A DNA stretch of 64,000 nucleotides from assembly GCA_021773835.1 (NCBI GenBank), contig JAJFJQ010000073.1:1-64000 (forward strand). The letters are read 5' to 3'. The notes under the pieces were generated by a model. The model was not told the origin of the DNA and did no database searches. It was given only the letters and a program-made list of their open reading frames with translations. This DNA comes from Gammaproteobacteria bacterium. GTDB taxonomy: Bacteria > Pseudomonadota > Gammaproteobacteria > Ga0077536. Position numbers and translations under genes: made by a program. The first letter of the stretch is position 1, and every line of letters begins with the position of its first letter. This document shows, one piece after another, positions 1 through 6,327 of the stretch.

Positions 1-77
1 TCAGCTTCAGTTTTGATGCCTTTTGCGATCTCTTCGGCTAATGCACGGACCTTTGATTTGTCCATCGTTGCTTCCAT
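1..77 (-). CDS. IS256-family transposase, N-terminal fragment
   Basis: Twenty-five codons are visible, starting at an ATG at 77 preceded by a strong GAGGAG ribosome site at 85-90. The peptide contains the stretch ALAEEIAKGIKTEA, which resembles the start of IS256-family mutator-type transposases, where a KT(E/Q)xDL motif normally follows. The DDE catalytic core would lie outside the window. Whether the full gene is intact cannot be judged. A second in-frame ATG lies four codons in. Confidence 0.7.
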   Translation of the reverse strand, partial: MEATMDKSKVRALAEEIAKGIKTEA

Positions 78-112
78 GATTGTTCTCCTCTGATAGGATA
101 TTTAAAATCATG

Positions 113-143
113 GCCGCTTACACAATTTCGTGGACAGTCTCCC
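113..143. repeat. IS256-type terminal inverted repeat
   Basis: Read outward-in on the minus strand this is a GGGAGACTGTCCAC-type end followed by an AAATTGTGTAA segment, the usual composition of IS256-family ends. It lies between the transposase start and the broken repeat copy. The matching end and the 8-bp target duplication are outside the window. Confidence 0.65.
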
Positions 144-285
144 GGACAACGTGAGATGAGGTATCTACGTTCCCCTTTGATGGCTTCTTCGCCACTAGGC
201 TTTCTCAATGTGCATGTTATTTTCAAACTTAGTCGGATTTGTTCTTCGTATTCGGTCTTCAAGCTTAAAAATTTACTTAGACCCC
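144..285. repeat. MITE-like repeat, truncated copy (right half)
   Basis: This stretch aligns with the right halves of the repeats at 1519-1823 and 3023-3328. Shared blocks include ACAACG, GAGATGAGGTATCT, the ACTTAGTCGGATTTG segment (shared with the third copy) and a terminal ACCCC close to TTTACTCCGACCCC of the others. The left half is missing at the point where the IS256 terminus begins, so insertion of that element probably removed or displaced it. No coding function is seen. Confidence 0.65.
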
Positions 286-309
286 TTTTTCTCTTTTTCC
301 TACTCGTCT

Positions 310-798
310 CTAACCAAGCACTTTCTTTAGCCATGCTGCGGATTTCTTTTGCTGGCGTGGATCGACCTTTTCAGGGATCTCGGCAATGAGGTCCGAGAGC
401 GTGCAATTCATTAGAGATCCCCGCCACGCGGCGTCGGCGTTTGCAAACGCGGCTGCAATTCCACACGGGCGCCGATAACACTTTGAGCCAAGCGCACTAG
501 GTCCACGCTGACGGATTTCGGAGCAACGGAACGCCGGTCTTTTCCCGTCAATCGCATCAACTACGTCGAGCAAGGTGATCTGCTCGGTCGCTCGTGAAAG
601 ACGAAACCCACCACGGGGTCCAGGGATGGATTCCAATATGTTATCCCGAACTAACGCTTGCAGATGTTTTGTTAGGTATGCGGCCGGTATACCGTGAAAT
701 TCTGCCAAACGTTTTGCGGACAGTGTTCTGTCCGGCGGTAGCGAGGCTAATAGCGACAAACAGTGCACGGACCACTCTACGCCGCCACTCATTTTCAT
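310..798 (-). CDS. Rrf2-family transcriptional regulator
   Basis: A 162-residue protein with an N-terminal winged helix-turn-helix typical of Rrf2 regulators (LAEFHGIPAAYLTKHLQAL near residues 31-49, then PRGGFRL as the wing). Three cysteines follow (C92, C107, C112) in the context FRCSEIRQRGP...RPCGI. IscR and NsrR use three cysteines in this region to hold an Fe-S cluster, so a cluster or a redox thiol sensor is plausible, though spacing of the last two differs from IscR. The start at 798 is chosen because GAGGGG lies 7 bases upstream; a longer frame begins at 924 but would run through the operator. It is divergent from the RidA-like gene and three phased palindromes lie between them, suggesting autoregulation and control of that gene. 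Confidence 0.85.
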   Translation of the reverse strand: MKMSGGVEWSVHCLSLLASLPPDRTLSAKRLAEFHGIPAAYLTKHLQALVRDNILESIPGPRGGFRLSRATEQITLLDVVDAIDGKRPAFRCSEIRQRGPSALGSKCYRRPCGIAAAFANADAAWRGSLMNCTLSDLIAEIPEKVDPRQQKKSAAWLKKVLG

Positions 799-828
799 CG
801 TTGTCCCCTCGGTGTTTAGAGTTTGAAT

Positions 829-873
829 ATATCCTGGATATTTAATATCCTGGATATATAATATCCCGAATAT
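829..873. promoter_or_regulatory. Three phased palindromic operator sites
   Basis: Three 13-bp inverted repeats occur at 829-841, 845-857 and 861-873. The first two are identical, ATATCCTGGATAT, and the third is ATATCCCGAATAT. Their starts are exactly 16 bp apart. They lie in the AT-rich region between the divergent Rrf2 and RidA-like genes. Rrf2 regulators bind short dyads, so these are the likely operator; the match to this particular regulator is inferred from position only. Confidence 0.65.
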
Positions 874-993
874 AGTTCTAAGCAAAGCGCTATAACCCAA
901 TGTCAGAATGCGTGTCGTACGCAACCGAAAACTCGATTAACAGCTAATGCAAGGTGCCCGACCGGTATCAATCTTGCGGGCGAAGGAGTGACG

Positions 994-1497
994 ATGAAGA
1001 ACGCACTGTTAAATTTAATATTCCTCTTGACTCTGGTCGTAGCGAGCGTAAGCATCGCGGCGGAACGAACGAATAGGACGAACCCTTATCGCGAAATCGT
1101 CGAGGTTGGCGAGACGGAGTATTTCATGCCTTATGCATCGGCCGTGAGAGTAAAGGCCGGAGCGACACTTTTGTTTCTCTCGGGAGCGACGGCGCTGCCA
1201 ATCTATCACCAGCACCCGCACGAGCACGACAAACTCGATCCACCTATGGATGTTCGAGAACAAACGCGTTTGGTGATGGAAAACTTAAAAAAGATGCTCA
1301 ATGCGGCCAACGCCGATTTCTCGGACATTGTTCGAACAGATGTCTTCATTACCGATATGGAAGAACAAGACGCGATAGGTGAAGTGATGGGGAAATATTT
1401 CAAAGGCGATTTTCCGGCCAGCACATGGATTGGTGTGACCCGCCTCGTGGACCGACGCTTGAAACTCGAGATGAACGCCATTGTCGCCGTCGAGTAG
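994..1497 (+). CDS. Exported RidA-family (YjgF/UK114) protein
   Basis: A 167-residue protein: a hydrophobic signal peptide (residues 1 to about 24, ending VSIAAE) followed by one RidA domain. The C-terminal part shows the family pattern TRLVDRRLKLEMNAIVAVE, with an arginine at the position that binds carboxylate in RidA deaminases. Cytoplasmic RidA hydrolyses reactive enamine/imine intermediates; this copy appears exported, so its substrate is unknown. The ATG at 994 is preferred because AAGGAG (983-988) sits 5 bases upstream; a GTG at 988 overlaps that site. Divergent from the Rrf2 regulator and probably under its control. Confidence 0.8.
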   Translation: MKNALLNLIFLLTLVVASVSIAAERTNRTNPYREIVEVGETEYFMPYASAVRVKAGATLLFLSGATALPIYHQHPHEHDKLDPPMDVREQTRLVMENLKKMLNAANADFSDIVRTDVFITDMEEQDAIGEVMGKYFKGDFPASTWIGVTRLVDRRLKLEMNAIVAVE

Positions 1498-1518
1498 AAA
1501 TTATTGGGGCTAGTTAAT

Positions 1519-1823
1519 GGGGTCGGAGTCAATTTCGTTTTGGTTACGATACGCCGATGGTGGGTTATCAAAATAGACCTGAACGAATGACTGTCATGCT
1601 CTTAATCCGAGAGATTGCGACTTTCAAAATACCCGTGTTCGGCCGTAGTGTATAAATTTACAGGGCGTCCACCTCCGATTGCACAACGGGAGATGAGGTA
1701 TCTGCGATCCTGATTCTTGGCTTTCTTGCCATTACGGTTTCCCAATGTGGCCGTAACTACTTAATTTAGATGGACTTGCAACTCGTAACGGCGCGTTTAG
1801 GTTTAATTATTTACTCCGACCCC
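1519..1823. repeat. MITE-like repeat, complete copy
   Basis: A 305-bp element starting GGGGTCGGAGTCAATT and ending in the inverted counterpart TTTACTCCGACCCC. It matches the copy at 3023-3328 over its whole length, with many substitutions, and lies in the same orientation. It contains no convincing gene. It fills the space between the RidA-like gene and the arsenite transporter, just downstream of the 3' ends of both convergent genes. Short elements with ends of this kind are often mobilised by transposases encoded elsewhere; that link is inference. Confidence 0.7.
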
Positions 1824-1845
1824 TTTTTCCTTTTTCTTTTCGCGC

Positions 1846-2886
1846 CTAAATTTCAGCAACGGGAAATTTCCGTCGAGTTCGATTTGCTAAGACCACAAGT
1901 GACAACATCACGGGCACCTCGACTAATACACCGACAACCGTTGCCAGGGCGGCGCCACTGTCAAGACCAAAAAGACTAATTGCCACCGCCACCGCAAGCT
2001 CGAAGAAGTTCGAGGTCCCAATAAGTGCTGCAGGCGCGGCTATCTCGAAAGGTGTACGCCACAACCAAGCCCAGCCATAAGCGATAAAGAAAATCCCGTA
2101 GCTTTGGATCAACAGCGGTATTGCAATTAAGAAAATGACGAATGGTTGCTCGATAATACGTGGCCCTTGGAAACCAAATAACAATACAACCGTCGCGAGG
2201 AGACCGACGATCGTGAATGGCTTGAGCATCGCGCTAAAGGCGATTACGCGAGAAACATCTTCAACTCCATCTGTCAATGCTCGACGCGTGACAACTCCCG
2301 CAAGAAGCGGAATGACGACGTAAAGAAGTACCGAAAGAAATAGGGTTGACCATGGCACAATGACGTCGGCAATTCCCAACAGCAACGCAACAATGGGTGC
2401 GAACGCGAAAATCATAATGAGGTCGTTTACTGACACTTGGACGAGCGTATAAGTCGCATCGCCACTTACCAGTTGACTCCAGACGAAAACCATCGCGGTA
2501 CATGGTGCCGCTCCGAGTAGGATCATTCCGGCAATGTATTCACGCGCATCCACTGGATCGATCCACTCGTGGAAGAGTATCTCAAAAAAGAGGACTCCCA
2601 GACCTGCCATTGTCAGCGGCTTAATCAACCAATTAACAACAAGCGTTATTAGAAGGCCCTTAGGGCGATCTCCTATTCGGCGCAACGAAGCAAAATCAAC
2701 GTTCACCATCATCGGATAGATCATGACCCAAATGAGGACTGCGACGAGAAGATTTACACCGGCGAATTCTATGTTCGCGAGCGCGTCAAAACTTCCGGGA
2801 AATAATGCGCCAAGCATCATTCCGCCGCCAATGGCAAAAGCTATCCATAAGCTAAGATATCGCTCAAAGATTCCCATCAGCAGCAT
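1846..2886 (-). CDS. ACR3-family arsenite efflux transporter
   Basis: A 346-residue protein with about ten membrane segments. It carries the ACR3 signature [13 protein letters not shown] around residues 125-137, whose cysteine (about 129) is the conserved one needed for As(III) transport in this family. ACR3 pumps arsenite out of the cytoplasm using the proton gradient. No arsR, arsC or other ars gene is adjacent. The start at 2886 has AGGGG just upstream; a methionine three codons in is an alternative. The gene sits between two direct copies of the MITE-like repeat, suggesting it was acquired or moved with them. Confidence 0.88.
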   Translation of the reverse strand: MLLMGIFERYLSLWIAFAIGGGMMLGALFPGSFDALANIEFAGVNLLVAVLIWVMIYPMMVNVDFASLRRIGDRPKGLLITLVVNWLIKPLTMAGLGVLFFEILFHEWIDPVDAREYIAGMILLGAAPCTAMVFVWSQLVSGDATYTLVQVSVNDLIMIFAFAPIVALLLGIADVIVPWSTLFLSVLLYVVIPLLAGVVTRRALTDGVEDVSRVIAFSAMLKPFTIVGLLATVVLLFGFQGPRIIEQPFVIFLIAIPLLIQSYGIFFIAYGWAWLWRTPFEIAAPAALIGTSNFFELAVAVAISLFGLDSGAALATVVGVLVEVPVMLSLVVLANRTRRKFPVAEI

Positions 2887-3022
2887 GACCCCTATGTATA
2901 GTTTGTGGTCGAATCTTTATTCGAAAATTCCGGATTTACTACAAAAGCCTCAGAGTCTTCAAGCACCCGGTGCCTTTTCCGACGCAGCCAATCGGGCTCC
3001 TTTTAGCCAATGGGGTGCCAAT

Positions 3023-3328
3023 GGGGTCGGAGTCAATTACGTTTTGGTTATGATACGGCGACTTTTGGTCTTCAAGATAGAGCTACACGAATGGCAGTCG
3101 TGTCCATAATTCGAGAGACTGGGACTTTCAAGATATGCGAGGTCGACCATCGTGCATATAATCGCCGTACGAATCGTCCACGGTTGCACAACGAGAATTT
3201 CGATATGTGTGATCCCATCGCGTAGCTTCTTGACCGTTACGCTGCCTCAACGTGTTCGTTATTATCTGACTTAGTCGGATTTGCTAGCCGAAATCGATCT
3301 TACAAGTCTAATAATTTACTCCGACCCC
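3023..3328. repeat. MITE-like repeat, complete copy
   Basis: A 306-bp element with ends GGGGTCGGAGTCAATT and AATTTACTCCGACCCC, in direct orientation to the copy at 1519-1823. Immediately left is a partial echo (CCAATGGGGT at 3007-3016). The right end stops five bases before the stop codon of the luciferase-like gene at 3333, so the element abuts that gene and its terminal dyad may act in transcription termination. No coding content is supported. Confidence 0.7.
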
Positions 3329-3332
3329 ATTT

Positions 3333-4211
3333 TTAATTATTCGCTGGCGCCAAAGCCTCTAGTAAGTTCCAATCTACCCCCGGTTGACCATCGGGTCGAA
3401 TAGAATCGATTGCGAGATGATCGGCGCCCTTGTCGTAGTTTCCCTGCAAGCCGGCCTTGATTTGCTCTATATCGCCCCATACGACCAACGCATCAATTAG
3501 TCGATCGCTGCCCCCGTTTTCGAGGTCACTCGCGTCGAAGCCAAATCCCATCCATGCATTGGTGTAGTTTGGCAACGTGAAATACAGTGCTAAGGCCGCC
3601 CGCGCCGCCGCTCGCGCTTGTTGCGGATCTGGACTCATGCACACATGAATCATTGGACACACGACACGTGTTGGACCAACTTGTGCGCGCGCGATGGCTG
3701 CGTGCTCCGTGGTTACGTTGGCGGGCATCACGCCTAAGCTTCTTTCGCCGCCTAACTTCAGCATATTGGGGCCGAGTGCCGCCAAGATGATTTGTTTTTC
3801 CTGTGGTGTGTTGCCAAGCGATTCCCACGTTTTATCCATCGCATCCAGATATGCACGCATTGTAGTCACGGGTTTTTTATACTCGTGGCCGCGCAGATCG
3901 GAAACTAACGGCGCATGTGATACGCCGAGACCTAAAACGAAACGCCCCCCGTAAAGTGCATTTAGAGAATTGAGCCCCATCACCGACGCTGCAGCATCAC
4001 GGGCATAGATATTTGCGATTCCACTGGCAACAATTAGCGTCTTCGTTTGACTAAGCAGGAACCCACCGAGTGCCAATGCTTCGTAATGAAATGCTTCGGG
4101 ATACCAGAGGGTTGTGTATCCCAGGCGTTCAATACGTTGCGCCGATTCTGCCAATTCGTCAGGCCCGCAGGGGTCGGCATACATAAAGGCACCAAGTTTT
4201 CCGAAGTCCAT
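3333..4211 (-). CDS. LLM-class (possibly F420-dependent) oxidoreductase
   Basis: A 292-residue luciferase-like TIM-barrel protein. Family features include GYTTLWYPEA near the start, then GGRFVLGLGVSHAPLV and LAALGPNMLKL. Members use reduced F420 or FMN on a wide range of substrates; cofactor and substrate are not determinable here. The ATG at 4211 is preferred, with AAGGA nine bases upstream; an ATG three codons earlier sits directly on that site. The MaoC gene 83 bp upstream on the same strand may be co-transcribed. The 3' end abuts a repeat element. Confidence 0.8.
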   Translation of the reverse strand: MDFGKLGAFMYADPCGPDELAESAQRIERLGYTTLWYPEAFHYEALALGGFLLSQTKTLIVASGIANIYARDAAASVMGLNSLNALYGGRFVLGLGVSHAPLVSDLRGHEYKKPVTTMRAYLDAMDKTWESLGNTPQEKQIILAALGPNMLKLGGERSLGVMPANVTTEHAAIARAQVGPTRVVCPMIHVCMSPDPQQARAAARAALALYFTLPNYTNAWMGFGFDASDLENGGSDRLIDALVVWGDIEQIKAGLQGNYDKGADHLAIDSIRPDGQPGVDWNLLEALAPANN

Positions 4212-4294
4212 GAGCTGCATTCCTTGTGATTATTGAATTTCAAACAAAGTGTGAAACTCGGGTTGCTACGGAGCTGGCGATTACCAGCTGAGCA

Positions 4295-5155
4295 TTAGCG
4301 GGTACATACAAACCCTTGGTTGATTGCCGGCTTACCGTCCTCCGTAAGCACGCTATAGGCGATAAGGTCATCTTCGGTCGCATGCACCACTAAGGTAAGG
4401 TGTGACGGCATCGTTACCATAGCGCTGAAGCGCCCACCGAGGCGCGCGACTTGCGTCGAATCTCCGGCTAGGTACTGATCCACAATGGTCGAAATAGCGA
4501 GTGCCATTGTTGCGGTTCCATGCAAAATGATATCGGGTAGGCCAGCTTCGAGCGCTACTCGGCGATCAGTATGGACTGGATTCCAGATCCTTGCGCACTC
4601 GGTGTACACGTGGGCGGCCGCTTTCGATACTGGTATGACAAATCGTTGTTCGCCGCTCGATGATTTCGGTAGGCTCGGTAATGCAGGGGGATCTTCAACG
4701 AATTTTGGTTCGCCGATGATGTCGACGCCACGCTTGATTCCCAATTGATAGGTTCGGCAGACGAGTTCGCCGCTCTGGTCTACGGTGTCGAGTCGGATCG
4801 TTTGTGCCGCTCCAGGTCTTATTTGCTCGATGCCAACAATTTTTGCTGTTGTCGTGAGCTGGTCACCGACCTCTATTGCGCGGTAGATGTGTAGATCGTG
4901 GGCTGCATGAACATCGCGCCGACGTTCGTCAAGGGTGATGGATTCGCCGCCGGGGATTTTGGTGCAGTCCAATATTGCAGGCCATTCGAGACACACCGGA
5001 AACATTGGGTGGCCAATGACGGTATTTGCGTCAGTATCGAAGTATGCCGGGGCCGTATCACCAATCCCGGCTGCATAGGACATTAGCCAGCGCGCGTCTA
5101 TGTCATTAACGAATGCCTTGCTGGTTCCGCCAACCATAGCCGTACTGAATGGCAT
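4295..5155 (-). CDS. Double hot-dog MaoC-like hydratase family protein
   Basis: A 286-residue protein with an N-terminal MaoC_N-like half and a C-terminal MaoC half. The C-terminal signature reads ARIWNPVHTDRRVALEAG followed by ILHG near residues 190-220. Authentic R-specific enoyl-CoA hydratases have a catalytic Asp two residues before the Asn of the NPxH box; here that position is Ile, while the His is kept. It may be a non-hydratase acyl-binding or thioester-acting member. The gene precedes the luciferase-like oxidoreductase by 83 bp. No clear ribosome site is seen at this ATG; another lies six codons in. Confidence 0.75.
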   Translation of the reverse strand: MPFSTAMVGGTSKAFVNDIDARWLMSYAAGIGDTAPAYFDTDANTVIGHPMFPVCLEWPAILDCTKIPGGESITLDERRRDVHAAHDLHIYRAIEVGDQLTTTAKIVGIEQIRPGAAQTIRLDTVDQSGELVCRTYQLGIKRGVDIIGEPKFVEDPPALPSLPKSSSGEQRFVIPVSKAAAHVYTECARIWNPVHTDRRVALEAGLPDIILHGTATMALAISTIVDQYLAGDSTQVARLGGRFSAMVTMPSHLTLVVHATEDDLIAYSVLTEDGKPAINQGFVCTR

Positions 5156-5261
5156 TAGGTGCGTGCTCGAAGGTAGGGGTTAATGATAACGATATTTGGC
5201 GATTTCGAATCCGTCGGCTTACGGAGAAGTGCCGATCCAACTTGGACTGCCTGCCGCAGAA

Positions 5262-5642
5262 CTAGGTCCATTTGATTTGGCTAACGTCTTCGCTTTCACG
5301 TAGCACTTTATCCACGGCGTTGAGCAGATCCTTCGCAGATTCTATCGGCACACCCGCCAATCCGAACCATCGTTTTGCCTGTGGTTGCAATATCATCCGC
5401 CATCTATTCTCCTGCCCATCGATATTGCCGCAGCAAAGCCAATATTCGTATCCGTCGTTAATATATTCCAGAAACCACCCCCAATCTTCGAAATTAGGGT
5501 ATGCGGTGTAGACACCTTCTTCGGCGAGTTTTTGGCACAACCACCAGGTGAGCTCCGCACCGTAGCGCTCGGGGTTTATTTGCGAATCCTCCGGCAGAAA
5601 TGGTCGGAAACCTTCCGAATAGAACTCAACCTGTGGTGCCAA
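5262..5642 (-). CDS. Conserved hypothetical protein, 126 residues
   Basis: A small soluble protein rich in aromatic residues, with INPERYGAELTWWL near residues 22-35 and EDWGWFLEY near 51-59. I recognise the EDWGW-type pattern from uncharacterised bacterial proteins but know of no function. The frame opens with TTG at 5642 and has no internal methionine near its N-terminus; AGGCGG lies about 8 bases upstream, so TTG is the likely start. It stands between the MaoC gene and the acetone carboxylase operon, all on the minus strand, with gaps of 106 and 179 bp. Confidence 0.6.
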   Translation of the reverse strand: MAPQVEFYSEGFRPFLPEDSQINPERYGAELTWWLCQKLAEEGVYTAYPNFEDWGWFLEYINDGYEYWLCCGNIDGQENRWRMILQPQAKRWFGLAGVPIESAKDLLNAVDKVLRESEDVSQIKWT

Positions 5643-5762
5643 TGTCGCCGCCTATAAGGTAATTAGCATTTTATCCGCTGTGTAGCAGAAGATATTCTGA
5701 ACACGTGATTATTTTTTAACCTTCGTGATTTTGCTATCAATGAGATTCCGGGGAGCCTGGCA

Positions 5763-5787
5763 CCCAGTCGAGCGATGGTCGACTGGG
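5763..5787. terminator. Palindrome downstream of the acx operon
   Basis: Perfect 9-bp arms CCCAGTCGA and TCGACTGGG flank a 7-base loop, 35 bp beyond the stop codon of the gamma-subunit gene. There is no T run, so it may be a transcript-stabilising hairpin or a weak terminator rather than a classic intrinsic terminator. Confidence 0.4.
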
Positions 5788-5821
5788 CGTTGCAACGATG
5801 CTGGGCCTAATGCGTAGCGGG

Positions 5822-6325
5822 CTACGGCAAATCGCGGCCAAGCCAGTCTTGGTAGAACGCCTCAAGGTTTGGGGTGAAGTTCGCCAAGATTGGGTAACCC
5901 GGCGGTACGGCGTCGACTTCAAGTTGGATCCCACACCCCGGGCAGATGAACTCGCGTATCTCATTTTTTTCTGGATCCGGGCAGCGGGGACCAGGCCAGA
6001 TCTCGGACATGCTCGCTTCATCATCGCGCACGTTGATTAACGCACTCAGTTTCCAATTGTCCCGATAGTCGCCGAACTCTTGACTGCAAACACACTTGAC
6101 CGCGTAGATCCCATCTTTGTTTTTAACAATGGAAAGGTACGGTCCAAGTGGGAGGACGATAGGGTCGTCCCATTCCATCCGGGATTGCAGCACCTTAACG
6201 TAAGTGTCGAATCGCTTTGGATCTTTATACGACGATTGAACATGGTGCACGTCGGTAAACGGCAGTTCGCCGTCGATCATCTGGCCGAGCGTGGCCTCGT
6301 CGAGTTCTACAATTTGTCCAGCCAT
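5822..6325 (-). CDS. acxC: Acetone carboxylase gamma subunit
   Basis: 167 residues, matching the roughly 168-residue gamma subunit of Xanthobacter/Rhodobacter-type acetone carboxylase. It has the family cysteine pattern CVCSQEFGDYRDNW and a C-terminal FICPGCGIQLEVD knuckle. The holoenzyme is an alpha2-beta2-gamma2 complex that carboxylates acetone with bicarbonate and ATP to acetoacetate. It is the last gene of a three-gene minus-strand operon, two bases after the alpha-subunit stop. Confidence 0.9.
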   Translation of the reverse strand: MAGQIVELDEATLGQMIDGELPFTDVHHVQSSYKDPKRFDTYVKVLQSRMEWDDPIVLPLGPYLSIVKNKDGIYAVKCVCSQEFGDYRDNWKLSALINVRDDEASMSEIWPGPRCPDPEKNEIREFICPGCGIQLEVDAVPPGYPILANFTPNLEAFYQDWLGRDLP

Positions 6326-6327
6326 AC

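Larger units (their letters stand above)
1..143 (-). mobile_element. IS256-family insertion sequence, one end only
   Basis: The first 143 bases carry the N-terminal codons of an IS256-type transposase and, outside them, a terminal repeat typical of that family (positions 113-143; read on the minus strand it contains GACTGTCCACGAAATTGTGT). The element therefore extends leftward out of the window. To the right, sequence homologous to two other repeats in this window resumes at about 144, so the element seems to have inserted into a copy of that repeat. Family assignment is from the terminus and the transposase start together; the rest is not visible. Confidence 0.75.

Noticed and set aside
38-334. 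98-codon minus-strand frame across the IS end and the repeat
   Set aside because: It runs from the IS terminus through the broken repeat into the 3' end of the Rrf2 gene, with no ribosome site or domain.
1519-3328. Composite transposon carrying the arsenite pump
   Set aside because: The flanking copies lack any transposase and have diverged considerably, so active movement as a unit is not supported.
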